Positions 26,641-37,939 of a DNA stretch of 64,000 bases are shown here, piece by piece. The stretch's first letter is position 1; each line of letters begins with the position of its first letter. Made by a program: the position numbers and the translations under genes. The notes under the pieces are model-generated. The model made no database searches, had not been told where the DNA came from, and saw only the letters and a program-made list of their open reading frames with translations. The stretch is from Opitutales bacterium (GTDB lineage: Bacteria; Verrucomicrobiota; Verrucomicrobiia; Opitutales; UBA953): assembly GCA_017935025.1 (NCBI GenBank), contig JAGBIL010000010.1:62001-126000 (forward strand), read 5' to 3'.

Positions 26641-29265
26641 TTACTTGCGGCGTTTACGGCGCGCCACAACAAGCGCCAACGCACCCACGCCCGCCAACAA
26701 TCCGAACGCCGACGGCTCAGGAATCGTCATCGTAAGCGAAAGCGTATTGCCCGTATACGACCACTCTCGAGCCCAGTCGGAATAATCGCCCAACGTCGAT
26801 CCCTCTACGTCAAAATAACTGTCAATATCACCCGAGGACAGCGTGTCTGCCCCAGTGCCATTAAACGTAAGAGCCGTATCCGTAAGAATGGCAAACCCGA
26901 CTTTATCCCCTTCGGAAACAGTCTGCGCGAAACTAGTCAAATCAATCGCAAACGTCGCACCTTCGTTGATCTCAACACCACCCGTAACGCCGTCAACCGT
27001 CATCGCAAACGTCAGCGTCGCATCTTTTTTGACAGTAACCGCTCCTGCACCAAGAGCCGACGCATTCGCCGCGACCAACGTCCCCGCAGAAATCGTCGTC
27101 GTTCCATAATTCACCCCGCTGTTATCACTAGAAAGGGTCAGCGTTCCCACTCCCGATTTAATTATGCCGTTCTGCTTAGTCGTCTTTTCATTAGGATTAA
27201 ACGACCCACTAAACGTCAAATCCGACTCTGCACCGACATCAAAGGTCAACGCGCCAGTCCTCAAACGGATATTTGCAGAAACCTCATTCCCCGTTCCTGT
27301 AGCAGAAATGGTATTTGCACCGTTAAAGTCCAACGCACCATAAGAATCCCCAGTTCCGGAAATTTTACCGCCGTTTTCGAGAATAACCTTTTTGGTCGAA
27401 ACAAGCCCCCAACGCTTGTCACCCATTGCGAACTCGCCATTCTTCCCAACCTTAATATATGACTCGCCGGAATTCTCTGTTCCTACCTGGTCGGTCCATC
27501 CGGCACTAACGACTACGGAAGAATCACCTCCTCCGATCTCGAGATTCGCATCGAATGTTTCATTCCCGTCTCCTGAGAAAGAAAGAGTTCCCGCCGAAAC
27601 TTTAATCGTAGCGCCAAGACTCTGCCTCGTGTTAACGGTTGCACTTCCTTCCGCAATTTCTAGCGTAGAACCCCTACCAATAGAGCCGGAAACCGTCAAC
27701 ACTCCCGACCCGATTTTTTTGAGATCGGCAGAAACAGATCCGAAAATCGTTGCTGATCCGCCAGAGAGGTTCAACGTGCCGATTTTGGTATCGCCGGCGA
27801 ATGTGGTCGTTCCTCCTGCCAGATATACGGTCTTTCCCTCAGCATCAAACGAATTCGTAAAGTTGACCCCCGCCCCGTCTAAATAGAAGTGCACATTTTG
27901 TATTCGATCAGTAATAGAATAGGTGTCCGTCAGCACGGTCGCAGCTCTAATCGTGGAAACGGATTCACCCCAAAACCAAACCCCGTCCAAAACTAAACTT
28001 TGCGTGCCACCAAGTGCCAACGGGTTCCCGCTGGTAATGTTTCCGGTAAGCTGCAAGGTTCCGGAAAACTCATCGGAGATGACAACCGTTGTCCCGTGCC
28101 TTTCATTGGTGTTCTTCCACTTGACAAGACCATTCCCGACAAGGTTCCCTCCGGCAAGAGTCCCACCTGTCGACGTTGTTCCATAATCCAACGTTCCCGC
28201 GACATTGATATAATTTGCGGCAGAAAGAGAGTCGGCAGAAATATCGGAGTAGGAAACCGTATCATTCGTTCCGATATTGTAGACGGATTTACTGATCGTC
28301 GCCGACAAGCCATCATCGGAAACGCTCGTTACGCCGATACCGTTAACCGTGACATTCGCCGTCGTCAATCCGCTAACAGTCCCGCCCGTTGCAATTGTGT
28401 AAGTAGAGCCACCCGTCTGTAGCCCCGTTGTGTTTTCATCCGACACTGTAATCACAGATGCCGTAACCTCGGTAAGAGCCAGATTTGCACCTTCTCCAAA
28501 CGTAATCGTACCCGAATTGGAAATGGCAGAGGAAAGCGTCGTGTCTCCGTTGAGCGTCAGAGACCCCGCAGAAAGCGTGAGCGTTCCCGCGGTGAGATCA
28601 CTCGAAACAGAATAGCTCGCGCCGCCTTGGAATGTGAGTGTTCCCGCGGAAATTGAGGAATTGTCGATGCTCAATGTCGTGTAGCTTTCGCTCACGGCAT
28701 AATTATAGGTAAGCTTATTTCCGGCAGTAATCGTTCCCGTTCCGGAAATATTCGAAATCACGCCGTCCGTAACCGTCGCAGCCGTAGAATACGCTGCTCC
28801 GCTCCCAAACTGAATTCCACCTCCGGTGCTATTAGTCGTCCCCGCGACCTGGATACTTGCATCAATGTTTCCGGTAAAAGCCGTTACATCCCCGGTAAAA
28901 ATATAAGTTGTCGCTTTGGTTTGATTTGTACTGGCCAACGAAAAAGTTCCGGAGCCGGAGATCGACCCTGAAAATGTTTGAGTTATTCCAAACGTCGACG
29001 TACCGTTGTTAATCGTAATAGCCGCGCCACCGGATGCCGTATCCGTCAGAATAATATTCGAGGAAAACGTGCCATTGCTATAATCGGGGAGGTAACCTAA
29101 CGCTCCGCAGAACGTAATCGTATGCTCCGCGTCATTAGGAACATCATTATTTAACGTCGTCCCGGAAGAGGACGACTCCGAATACTCGTAGTCCGTCGCA
29201 TACGCAGTAGCGGTCATTGCGGCAGCAGCAATGAGGGTAGAAAAGAGGAATTTTGAGGAATCCAT
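26641..29265 (-). CDS. Surface protein with autotransporter-associated repeats and PEP-CTERM anchor
   Basis: An 874-residue Ser/Thr/Gly-rich exported protein. The ATG at 29265 gives a signal peptide (hydrophobic run, then TAYATDY). The body is a beta-helix-like series of repeats of the passenger-associated type (for example GVGTLTLSSDNSGVNYGTT then ISAGTLVAANASALGAGAV). The C-terminus is PEP, a hydrophobic span and RRKRRK, the PEP-CTERM sorting tag cut by an exosortase. This implies an extracellular matrix or surface role. There is no autotransporter barrel. The gene is enclosed by about 240-bp inverted repeats and shows lower density of the CGGGAACG word than its neighbours. Confidence 0.88.
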   Translation of the reverse strand: MDSSKFLFSTLIAAAAMTATAYATDYEYSESSSSGTTLNNDVPNDAEHTITFCGALGYLPDYSNGTFSSNIILTDTASGGAAITINNGTSTFGITQTFSGSISGSGTFSLASTNQTKATTYIFTGDVTAFTGNIDASIQVAGTTNSTGGGIQFGSGAAYSTAATVTDGVISNISGTGTITAGNKLTYNYAVSESYTTLSIDNSSISAGTLTFQGGASYSVSSDLTAGTLTLSAGSLTLNGDTTLSSAISNSGTITFGEGANLALTEVTASVITVSDENTTGLQTGGSTYTIATGGTVSGLTTANVTVNGIGVTSVSDDGLSATISKSVYNIGTNDTVSYSDISADSLSAANYINVAGTLDYGTTSTGGTLAGGNLVGNGLVKWKNTNERHGTTVVISDEFSGTLQLTGNITSGNPLALGGTQSLVLDGVWFWGESVSTIRAATVLTDTYSITDRIQNVHFYLDGAGVNFTNSFDAEGKTVYLAGGTTTFAGDTKIGTLNLSGGSATIFGSVSADLKKIGSGVLTVSGSIGRGSTLEIAEGSATVNTRQSLGATIKVSAGTLSFSGDGNETFDANLEIGGGDSSVVVSAGWTDQVGTENSGESYIKVGKNGEFAMGDKRWGLVSTKKVILENGGKISGTGDSYGALDFNGANTISATGTGNEVSANIRLRTGALTFDVGAESDLTFSGSFNPNEKTTKQNGIIKSGVGTLTLSSDNSGVNYGTTTISAGTLVAANASALGAGAVTVKKDATLTFAMTVDGVTGGVEINEGATFAIDLTSFAQTVSEGDKVGFAILTDTALTFNGTGADTLSSGDIDSYFDVEGSTLGDYSDWAREWSYTGNTLSLTMTIPEPSAFGLLAGVGALALVVARRKRRK

Positions 29266-29277
29266 GTTCAATAGATT

Positions 29278-29307
29278 AGATGTGAGTTTTGATGATTTTT
29301 CACATCT
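29278..29307. promoter_or_regulatory. Inverted repeat in the 5' region of the PEP-CTERM gene
   Basis: Perfect 8-bp arms AGATGTGA (29278-29285) and TCACATCT (29300-29307), 14 bases apart, ending 13 bases from the start codon. It could be an operator or a 5'-UTR hairpin. The spacing is wrong for a CRP site. Confidence 0.4.
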
Positions 29308-29539
29308 TAGTTTTTTTTTTTGTCGCTTTGGCAAGAGGAAATGAGACAAACAATTCCTATTGTCTACTATTTTTGTAGATGTTTATTTTTCTTAGGATTT
29401 ATGCGGGAACGCGGGGAATTTCGGAGTGGTTTTTGTTCGGGAACACGAAAAAAAAAATTAAAATTTTTTCCGCAAATTTATTTTTTGAACCACGGAATGC
29501 GCGGAAATCACGGAATTATTTTTAACGCAAAGAACGAAA

Positions 29540-29785
29540 AGTTTTTTTGTGGCTCCGTGGATCCGTGAGAGGTTTTTATTCGGGATTTGGGATTTGAGAC
29601 TCGGGATTGCGAGCGACGCGAGCGCCTGTTTCATTGCGCCGCGATAACGCCGGGGTGCAAATGTGTCGTTTGCGCGGCGCGATTTTGCTTTGTCCGGTAT
29701 CCCCAAGCTCCGCTCGCGTTGCTCACTTCGCATGGGATTACGGAAGTGAAGCATCTCCGATGCTTTGAATTTCCTGAAAAAAAAC
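29540..29785 (-). repeat. Right copy of the inverted repeat enclosing the PEP-CTERM gene
   Basis: Reverse complement of the copy at 26231-26462, about 2-3 substitutions per 30 bases in the best part plus a small duplicated segment near 29580-29607. No credible gene. The 29266-29907 stretch otherwise contains only the promoter side of the PEP-CTERM gene, ACCACGGA-type words (29482-29520) and the ffh terminator. Confidence 0.9.
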
Positions 29786-29814
29786 AAAAAAGGGACAGGC
29801 GGGACGCCTGTCCT
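29783..29814 (-). terminator. Terminator of ffh
   Basis: In the minus direction GGACAGGCG-TCC-CGCCTGTCC is followed by a T-rich run. It immediately abuts the inverted repeat copy. It is similar in words, but not identical, to the terminator at 26161 beyond the other repeat copy. Confidence 0.75.
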
Positions 29815-29907
29815 CCAATAAATAAATTCCGTGATTCAAAAAAACTTCGCGCGTGCCACGAACGCGACCGGAGTCTGCTTCTCCCGTGAATCTCCGTGGC
29901 TCTGCGA

Positions 29908-31269
29908 TCAGAAGGGGAATTTTCCGCCGCCGAAGCCGCCCATACCGGGGAGCTTTCCGCCGAGACCGCGCATGAGCGCTTTCATTTTTCCGCCCTTGAG
30001 CATTTTCATCATCTGGCGCATTTGCGAAAACTGTTTGAGGAGCGCGTTGACGTCGGAAACCTTTGTTCCCGAACCTTTTGCGATGCGCGCGCGCCGCGAG
30101 CCGTTCAGGATTTCCGGACGCGCCCGCTCTTTCTTTGTCATCGACTGAATAATCGCTTCCGTGCGTTTGAGTTTTTGCTCTTCCTTGTCGCCGACTTGAA
30201 TTCCGCTCATACCCGGCATCATTTTCATGATGCTTCCGAGCGGCCCCATTTTTTTCATTTGCTGAAGTTGCGCAAGAAAATCCTCCAAGTCGAAGTCCGC
30301 CTTCTTCATTTTTTCGGCAATGCGTTCGGCTTCTTTTTGGTCGATGGTTTCCTGTGCTTTTTCGACGAGCGAAACGACGTCGCCCATGCCGAGAATGCGT
30401 TGCGCCATGCGGTCCGGGTGGAACGGCGAAAAGTCTTCGAGCTTTTCCCCCGTACCCATGAATTTAATCGGCACTCCGGTGATGGTTTTCATCGAAAGTG
30501 CCGCACCGCCCCGGGCGTCGCCGTCGAGTTTCGTGAGAATGATTCCCGTGAGATTGACGGCTTCGTGGAAATGCTTGGCAACGTTGACGGCTTCCTGCCC
30601 GAGCGCGGAGTCTGCAACGAGCAAAACTTCGTCCGGACGCACGCGTTCCCGCAGGCGCTTGATTTCCTCGATCAGCTCTTCGTCGATTTGGAGGCGGCCG
30701 GCGGTGTCGAAAATAACGAGATCGGCAGAATTATTGACGGCTTCGCGCAAAAATTTTTCGCCGATGGCGGGAACGTCTTTTGAATCGCGGTCGCAGTAGA
30801 ACGGCGTTCCCGTGGTTTTGGCAAGTGTTTCGAGTTGGTCGATTGCGGCGGGGCGGTAAACGTCGCACGCGACGAGCGCCGGGCGATAGTTCCCGTGCGA
30901 GCGCAGGTAACGGGCGAGCTTTCCGGCGGAGGTCGTTTTCCCGCTCCCGTGGAGCCCGACAAGCATGATTTTGAGCGGACGCGCGGGCGAGAATTGTGTG
31001 GAGTTTTCGCCGAGCAGTTTGACGAGTTCGTCGTGAATGATTTTGACCGCCATTTGCCCGGGCGTAACGCTTGCGAGCACGTTTTGACCGAGGCAGGCTT
31101 CCTTCACGCGATCGCAAAACTCGCGTGCGACACGAAAATGCACGTCGGCGGAAAGCAAAGCGGTGCGCACATCCGCGAGCGCATCGGCGATGTTGGATTC
31201 GGAAATTTTGCCGAGCCCGCGCAAATTGCGCAGCGCGTTAGTCATTCGGTCGGTCAGATTTTCAAACAT
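29908..31269 (-). CDS. ffh: Signal recognition particle protein Ffh
   Basis: SRP54-type GTPase that binds 4.5S RNA and signal sequences and docks nascent chains to FtsY at the membrane. The N domain (1-90) is followed by the G domain with [16 protein letters not shown] (P-loop), DTAGRLQ and [10 protein letters not shown], and by a Met-rich M domain ([16 protein letters not shown], then [18 protein letters not shown]) ending in a Gly-rich tail. The 453-residue length is normal. No 4.5S RNA gene was recognised nearby. Confidence 0.97.
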   Translation of the reverse strand: MFENLTDRMTNALRNLRGLGKISESNIADALADVRTALLSADVHFRVAREFCDRVKEACLGQNVLASVTPGQMAVKIIHDELVKLLGENSTQFSPARPLKIMLVGLHGSGKTTSAGKLARYLRSHGNYRPALVACDVYRPAAIDQLETLAKTTGTPFYCDRDSKDVPAIGEKFLREAVNNSADLVIFDTAGRLQIDEELIEEIKRLRERVRPDEVLLVADSALGQEAVNVAKHFHEAVNLTGIILTKLDGDARGGAALSMKTITGVPIKFMGTGEKLEDFSPFHPDRMAQRILGMGDVVSLVEKAQETIDQKEAERIAEKMKKADFDLEDFLAQLQQMKKMGPLGSIMKMMPGMSGIQVGDKEEQKLKRTEAIIQSMTKKERARPEILNGSRRARIAKGSGTKVSDVNALLKQFSQMRQMMKMLKGGKMKALMRGLGGKLPGMGGFGGGKFPF

Positions 31270-31405
31270 GGGGGAAGATGAAACAACATTCCGCCCGCAA
31301 CCGCAACGGGATATTAGCGCCGAAACGGAAAACGCGACAGGCGAACGCGGAAAGCACCCGTATTTTTCGTTGCGCGGGAACGGCGGAGTTGGTGAAATTT
31401 TGCCG

Positions 31406-32929
31406 ATGGCACCTCTTTTTAATTGGCTAAAAAAACGCGCAGGCGGAGTCCTGTTGCACCCGACCGCGCTCCCGTCTGCACAAGGAATCGGAACTTTCGG
31501 AAAAAGTGCATATCGGTTTGTGGATTTTCTGGCGGAATGCCGCCTCGGGCTTTGGCAGGTTTGCCCGCTCGGACCGACAGGCTTCGGCGACTCGCCCTAC
31601 CAATGTTTTTCTTCGTTCGCGGGCAATCCGTATCTGATTGATTTCGAATCGGTCGCCGAAGCGGGGCTACTCGACTCAAAAGACCTCGACCCCCTGCGTG
31701 CGCTCCCGCGGGAACGCGTGGATTACGGAACGCTCTGGGCAACGTTTTTCCCCGTTTTGAAAAAAGTTTACGAAAACGTAAAAAAGAATCCGCAACTTCT
31801 GAAAAAGTTCGGAGATTTCGATGCGTTTCGTTCAAAAAATCATGACTGGCTCGAAGGCTACGCACTCTATTCCGCGCTAAAAAATCACTTCAAGGGAAAG
31901 CCGTGGTACGAGTGGCAGCCCGTCGCCCGCAAATTTACCGCCGCCGTTAATTACGAGTGGCCCGCGAGCGTGCGCGCCGATGTTGAAATGTTCGAGACCG
32001 CGCAGTTCCTCTTTTTCGCACAATGGAAAGCGCTTCGCAAATACGCGTTCGAGCACGGCGTGCAAATCATCGGCGACACTCCGATTTTCGTCGCACTCGA
32101 CAGCGCGGACGTTTGGCAAAATCCGGAAATTTTCCAACTCGACAAAAACGGCGCGCCGACCGCCGTCGCCGGAGTCCCGCCGGATTATTTCTCCGCCGAC
32201 GGTCAGCTTTGGGGAAATCCGCTCTACGACTGGAATGCGCTCGCCAAAACGCGCTACGGCTGGTGGCTCCGCCGCCTGCACGCCAATTTCGAGCTTTACG
32301 ATATCGTTCGCCTCGACCACTTTCGCGGATTTTACGATTACTGGCGCATTCCCGCCGACGCTCCGACCGCAAAAACCGGACACTGGGCGCTCGGTCCCGG
32401 TCTTGATTTTTTCAAAACGATTCAAAAAACACTCGGCGACGTTCAGCTCATCGCGGAAGACCTCGGCGACATGAACGACGGTGTGCGCAAACTCCTCGCC
32501 GACACCGGCTTGCCCGGCATGGCGGTGCTCCAATTCGCGTTCGGCGGCGACGCCTCCAACCTTTACCTCCCGCACAACATCAACGCCAACACGATTGTGT
32601 ATCCGGGAACGCATGACAATAACACCTGCGTCGGTTGGTACAACGCCACCGGAGAGCACACACGCGACCACTTCCGCCGATACTTCTGGACGGACGGGAA
32701 CGCGCCGCACTGGACGCTCATCAACGCCGCATTCAAAGCGCACGCCAAAATCGCCGTTATCGCGATGCAGGACATTCTCGGACTCGGCGAAGAAGCGCGC
32801 TTCAACGAGCCCGGCACCGCTCAGAAAAACTGGCAATGGCGCCTCACCGACGCACAGTTCGACGATGCCTTCCGCAACCACGCGGGAACGATTCGAGACC
32901 TCGCCGAACTTTCAGGAAGAGCGAAATAG
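31406..32929 (+). CDS. malQ: 4-alpha-glucanotransferase (amylomaltase)
   Basis: GH77 enzyme that transfers maltosyl units between glucans in maltodextrin or glycogen metabolism. The ATG at 31406 begins [21 protein letters not shown], the normal MalQ start with [11 protein letters not shown]; longer starts (31268, 31163) overlap ffh upstream. Catalytic elements are RLDHFRGF (nucleophile Asp), AEDLG (acid/base Glu region) and PGTHDNNT. Length 507 residues is typical. The SET-domain gene follows after six bases. Confidence 0.94.
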   Translation: MAPLFNWLKKRAGGVLLHPTALPSAQGIGTFGKSAYRFVDFLAECRLGLWQVCPLGPTGFGDSPYQCFSSFAGNPYLIDFESVAEAGLLDSKDLDPLRALPRERVDYGTLWATFFPVLKKVYENVKKNPQLLKKFGDFDAFRSKNHDWLEGYALYSALKNHFKGKPWYEWQPVARKFTAAVNYEWPASVRADVEMFETAQFLFFAQWKALRKYAFEHGVQIIGDTPIFVALDSADVWQNPEIFQLDKNGAPTAVAGVPPDYFSADGQLWGNPLYDWNALAKTRYGWWLRRLHANFELYDIVRLDHFRGFYDYWRIPADAPTAKTGHWALGPGLDFFKTIQKTLGDVQLIAEDLGDMNDGVRKLLADTGLPGMAVLQFAFGGDASNLYLPHNINANTIVYPGTHDNNTCVGWYNATGEHTRDHFRRYFWTDGNAPHWTLINAAFKAHAKIAVIAMQDILGLGEEARFNEPGTAQKNWQWRLTDAQFDDAFRNHAGTIRDLAELSGRAK

Positions 32930-32935
32930 CACCGC

Positions 32936-33412
32936 GTGATTTCAGTCAGGCAATCCCCCGTTCACGGGAACGGCGTTTTCGCGACGGAAAACATTTCGGC
33001 GGGAACGCTCGTTTGCGTTTACGGCGGGGAACTAATTTCCTCCGAAGAAGCCGAGAGGCGGAGCGAAGCGCGCACGAAAGCCGCGCCCGATGCACCGATT
33101 TACATTTTTGAAATCGACGAAAATTTCTGTATCGACGCAACGAATACAGGAACGGAAAACCCGGCGCGATTTATCAACCATTCCTGCAACGAAAATTGCG
33201 AAGCCGTTTGGAATGCGCGGGAACGCCGGCTCGAAATCCGGGCGCTTCGCGAAATTCTTTCCGGCGAAGAATTGTCCTTCGATTACGGATTCGGACTCGT
33301 CGGATTTTTTGAACATCCCTGCCGTTGCGGGAGCGCGAATTGCGCGGGCTACATCGTCGCCCGCCCGCTCCGCCCCGCTCTTTTCCGAAAGCGGGCAAGA
33401 ATGAGAAATTAG
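32936..33412 (+). CDS. SET-domain protein (putative lysine methyltransferase) with post-SET cysteines
   Basis: A 158-residue protein that is nearly all SET domain. It starts at GTG 32936, six bases after malQ. Motifs are GNGVFATENISAGTLVCVYGGE, RFINHSCNENC (SAM and pseudo-knot), GEELSFDYGF (catalytic Tyr) and a C-terminal CRCGSANCAGYI that matches the zinc-binding post-SET CxC...C. SET enzymes methylate lysines; bacterial ones may target histone-like or ribosomal proteins or host chromatin. The last residues MRN and stop derive from an AT-rich repeat word. Confidence 0.88.
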   Translation: MISVRQSPVHGNGVFATENISAGTLVCVYGGELISSEEAERRSEARTKAAPDAPIYIFEIDENFCIDATNTGTENPARFINHSCNENCEAVWNARERRLEIRALREILSGEELSFDYGFGLVGFFEHPCRCGSANCAGYIVARPLRPALFRKRARMRN

Positions 33413-33425
33413 GAATCAGGACGAA
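33403..33425. repeat. Short AT-rich word at the SET gene 3' end
   Basis: ATGAGAAATTAGGAATCAG supplies the SET gene stop codon. It resembles the words in the elements at 20519 and 22425. Confidence 0.45.
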
Positions 33426-33448
33426 CCGGGAAGCGATTCTCCTGTAAA

Positions 33449-33490
33449 CAAAAACGTTCCCGCAAAAAACCTGCGGGAACGTTTTTGTTT
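33449..33490. terminator. Bidirectional terminator built from an inverted GCGGGAACG pair
   Basis: Stem CAAAAACGTTCCCGC (33449-33463) with GCGGGAACGTTTTTG (33473-33487), nine-base loop, between convergent SET and rpsA genes. Confidence 0.9.
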
Positions 33491-33511
33491 TTCGGATTTT
33501 TAAAATCCGGA

Positions 33512-35218
<1,707 letters not shown>

Positions 35219-35413
35219 TATTGTTTTAACTTTCTTTATCTGCGAAAACCGCGTGTTCCCGCAGGGTTGGTTGTTTCTTTTTCCTTCCCGACCGAACACC
35301 GCGCCCGATCTGCAAAGAAAGGAAGCAAAAATTCTGGACTATTCTTGACAGGATGTAAATTGAAAATTAACAAGACACAAAGCCGCCCGAAGCGGTCGAA
35401 CGGGCAGAAAGCG

Positions 35414-35511
35414 GGCATTTTGAAAAAAAACAAAAAAAAGCCTGCGAAGCCTTTGTTTATGCGGCTTTGCGGGCGATTTGGATACAAAAATGGTGGAGAC
35501 GATGAGAATCC
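35414..35511 (+). repeat. attL-side direct repeat of the tRNA-Ala element
   Basis: Matches 39186-39283 from GGCATTTTG through the terminator-like hairpin (GCCTGCGAAGCC / GCGGCTTTGCGGGCG), GATACAAAAATGGTGGAG and about 13 further, partly changed bases. It contains a copy of the tRNA 3' end (CCA and acceptor) that is degraded beyond the acceptor. 35219-35413 otherwise holds the rpsA promoter side. Confidence 0.85.
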
Positions 35512-35603
35512 ATAAATCCGCATAAATACTGCGATTAATTTTTCATTACAAAGATATTACAAAAAGTCTTGCAAGGGCATAGGCGGGCGTATACGGTCGA
35601 AAT

Positions 35604-37073
35604 ATGGCAGAAAAACGCGTAAAAGTTGGAAAGGAGTTTGAACACGTTCCCGCCGTCAAAACGGGGCGCGGTTGGCTTGGATTAGAGAAAGGCAAAACAG
35701 CAAGTGTTCGATTCAGTAAGACGCACAAGAAACTGCAACTTATCGAAAAACTTTCTAACGGCAAGGAACGGCGAACGCTTTTTCCCGTCGAAGAATACGC
35801 AAAGGCGAATGAAGCCGCCCGCAATGCCAACAGGATAGGCGAACAGGCGGGCAAGGGTTTCGGTTCGCTCCGAAAGGAAGAAGAAGCCGCGTTGAAGATT
35901 TGGCGGGAATTTGTCGACGAGAGACAGGCGGCGGGCGCGGCGGCGCGCAACCTTGCGGATATTATGCGCGAAATTGTCGAAAAGGAGCGAGAGCAAGAGC
36001 AAACGCCGATGTTTTCGGACGTTGCCGCGCAGTTTTTGGACTATAAGGAGCGGCGCGGGTGTTGGTCGGAAAACGTGCGGGCAAGGCATTTCAAGCAGGT
36101 TTCACTTTTGGCGAAAGCTCCCGCGTTTATCGCCGGGAATGGCAAAAGCAAAACCCTTTCGGAAATTACGCCGCAAGACGCGGAAAAGGCAATTGAACAA
36201 AGCGTTTCGACGCGCCGCAAGGGAACGGCAATTTCTGACGCTACGCGCTCTCATTGGCAAAAGACAGTAAAGGAAATTTTCGCTTGGTGGTATGGCTCGG
36301 CAAATGTTGACCGCCCGCAGGCTCTGCAACTGAAAAACCCGCTCCGGAACTACGAAATTGTTTCCGTAAAAAATTTGGAAGAACCCGAAATTATGACGGT
36401 TGCGGATTCGCGGGCGTTGCTTGCTGATTTATGGAAGTATGACCGCGCCGCCGTCCCCGCTGTTGCCGTTCAAATGTTTTGCGGCGTTCGCAATGCGGAA
36501 GCGGCGCGGGTTAAGTGGAAGGACTTGCGCCGGGAAGCCGCAATGCTCTATTTGGCGAAAGCAATCACTAAGACAACGCAAGCCCGCAATGTGCCGATTC
36601 CTGAAAACTTGGCGGCATGGCTCGACGCTTTCGCGACGGAAAACGGTGTTCCCGCGCCCGATTCGTATTTAATCGGCGTTCCCGTTTCCGATTCACTTCC
36701 TGCAAACATACAGGAGCGCCGCCGTCTTGCTTTCATTCAGCACGCATTAGAGCGGGCTATCAAGCGCACGGGAATTTCTAAGCCCGAAAACGCTTTTCGG
36801 CATACTGCAATTTCTGCGATGTGCGTTTTGCACAATGAATTTTTGGCGGCGCAATGGGCAGGGCATGACCGCAAAATTCAAGGCGAATTTTACAAAGCGG
36901 CGATGAGCAAGCCCACCGCTCAAGACTATTTCGGGATAATGCCGCCGACAGGCGACGGCAGGGCGATAGCGTTTGACCGTTCCCGCGCCGGAAAGGCGGC
37001 AGGAATCGACGCAAGCGAGCAAGCCGGGGAAAGTATCGACCCGGAAGCCGGAAGCGTTCCCGCGAGCGCATAA
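35604..37073 (+). CDS. Tyrosine recombinase / integrase
   Basis: A 489-residue site-specific recombinase that would insert and excise the surrounding element at tRNA-Ala. The long N-terminal region has a putative core-binding domain (about 130-260: DVAAQFLDYKERRG). The catalytic domain shows the first Arg in QMFCGVRNAEAARVKW (about 295), then NAFRHTAISAM (second box, Arg about 398 and His 399, with Asn where the first His usually is), WAGHDRKIQGEF and Tyr in FYKAAM (about 429). It sits 113 bases inside the left repeat. Residues are intact, so it may be active. Confidence 0.9.
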   Translation: MAEKRVKVGKEFEHVPAVKTGRGWLGLEKGKTASVRFSKTHKKLQLIEKLSNGKERRTLFPVEEYAKANEAARNANRIGEQAGKGFGSLRKEEEAALKIWREFVDERQAAGAAARNLADIMREIVEKEREQEQTPMFSDVAAQFLDYKERRGCWSENVRARHFKQVSLLAKAPAFIAGNGKSKTLSEITPQDAEKAIEQSVSTRRKGTAISDATRSHWQKTVKEIFAWWYGSANVDRPQALQLKNPLRNYEIVSVKNLEEPEIMTVADSRALLADLWKYDRAAVPAVAVQMFCGVRNAEAARVKWKDLRREAAMLYLAKAITKTTQARNVPIPENLAAWLDAFATENGVPAPDSYLIGVPVSDSLPANIQERRRLAFIQHALERAIKRTGISKPENAFRHTAISAMCVLHNEFLAAQWAGHDRKIQGEFYKAAMSKPTAQDYFGIMPPTGDGRAIAFDRSRAGKAAGIDASEQAGESIDPEAGSVPASA

Positions 37074-37117
37074 GGCAAAACCGCGCCGGCGGTTAAAATC
37101 CGTCTCTTTCCCCGTTT

Positions 37118-37150
37118 CCGCCCGGTCAACCTAAGCCGGGCGGCTTTGCG
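37118..37150 (+). terminator. Possible terminator after the integrase
   Basis: Perfect eight-bp GC stem CCGCCCGG (37118-37125) with CCGGGCGG (37136-37143), ten-base loop, but only a short CTTT tail. Confidence 0.45.
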
Positions 37151-37261
37151 GCGTAAAGGTTCATCTTTCTCGTTCCCTTTTAGTCAATGGACTTAGTTAA
37201 GTCAGGGATTGAAACCCCGTTCCGCGTGAGCGTATAGGAGAAATAAAGCCCCCTTTTCGCT

Positions 37262-37483
37262 TTGTTTTTCGTTCGCCTTACGGTCTCAATTTTAGCGGCG
37301 AAAAAATCGCCGTCAATACTATTCACAGAGTTGTTCACAAGGTTGTTCACAAAGGGGCGAAAAATGCCGCGTGCGTATCCGTTGGCGTATCCGTTAGCGT
37401 ATCCGCGCGCGTGTCCGCTCGTGGTGTGCGATTTGTTGAATTTATGCGGGTTAGAAGCGATTTTGAAAGCGCATAATAAATAA
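37262..37483 (+). CDS. Possible small ORF with in-frame four-residue repeats (doubtful)
   Basis: A 73-residue frame starting at TTG, with no recognised family. Two 12-bp tandem arrays fall in the same frame, giving LFTE-LFTR-LFTK and AYPL-AYPL-AYPR-ACPL. No ribosome-binding site is evident. It may be a small secreted or membrane peptide, or just repeat DNA that happens to be open. The remainder of 37074-37939 contains a frame at 37659-37871 that I do not accept as a gene, and otherwise nothing recognisable. Confidence 0.25.
   Translation: MFFVRLTVSILAAKKSPSILFTELFTRLFTKGRKMPRAYPLAYPLAYPRACPLVVCDLLNLCGLEAILKAHNK
37322..37357 (+). repeat. Iteron-like 12-bp tandem repeats, first array
   Basis: Three units: TTCACAGAGTTG, TTCACAAGGTTG, TTCACAAAGGGG. 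Confidence 0.8.
37373..37420 (+). repeat. 12-bp tandem repeats, second array
   Basis: Four units: GCGTATCCGTTG, GCGTATCCGTTA, GCGTATCCGCGC, GCGTGTCCGCTC. They begin 16 bases after the first array and share its reading frame. Confidence 0.85.
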
Positions 37484-37939
37484 TAAATGATAAATGATAA
37501 AAAAAACTAAATAAAAAAAAGAAAAGGGAATCACGGGAACGCGTTAACGTTTCCCGGTGAATAATTGAGTTTCCGGACACGCTTCCGGCTTTTCGGGAAA
37601 ACGGATTTAAAGGAACGTTTTCGGGTAGCAATCGGAATTTTGCAGTAAATGCGATTCCGTGAGAGCTACTTATCGGCAAATCCGAGGCTTAGAGAGCAAG
37701 GAATCTTTTAAAAAATCTTTCTTTTCCGCGTTTGGTCACGCATCGACAAAGTTTTTCGCACAAGGCGGGAAAATACCGAGATGCACACTAAGGCAAAAAC
37801 GCGCATCCTTTATCTCTAAAAAAATCAATTTAGGAAAATTTTTGAAAAAAGCGTTCGCGCCGCATAAATAAAGTGATTGCGGGCGATTTTCGGCGAAAAA
37901 CAAATCAATAAAATATTGATTTGTTTTTTATTTATAGAG

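Noticed and set aside
29278-29307. TGTGA...TCACA as a CRP site
   Set aside because: The half-sites are 14-20 bases apart instead of 6; I keep it only as an inverted repeat.
29458-29787. A 109-residue frame inside the right repeat copy
   Set aside because: The frame is not kept intact in the other copy, and the repeat is better explained as non-coding.
37200-37240. A GATTGAAACCCCG string resembling the end of some CRISPR repeats
   Set aside because: It occurs once, with no regularly spaced copies and no cas genes nearby.
37659-37871. A 70-residue frame in the integrative element
   Set aside because: No ribosome-binding site, odd composition and no conserved pattern; left unannotated.
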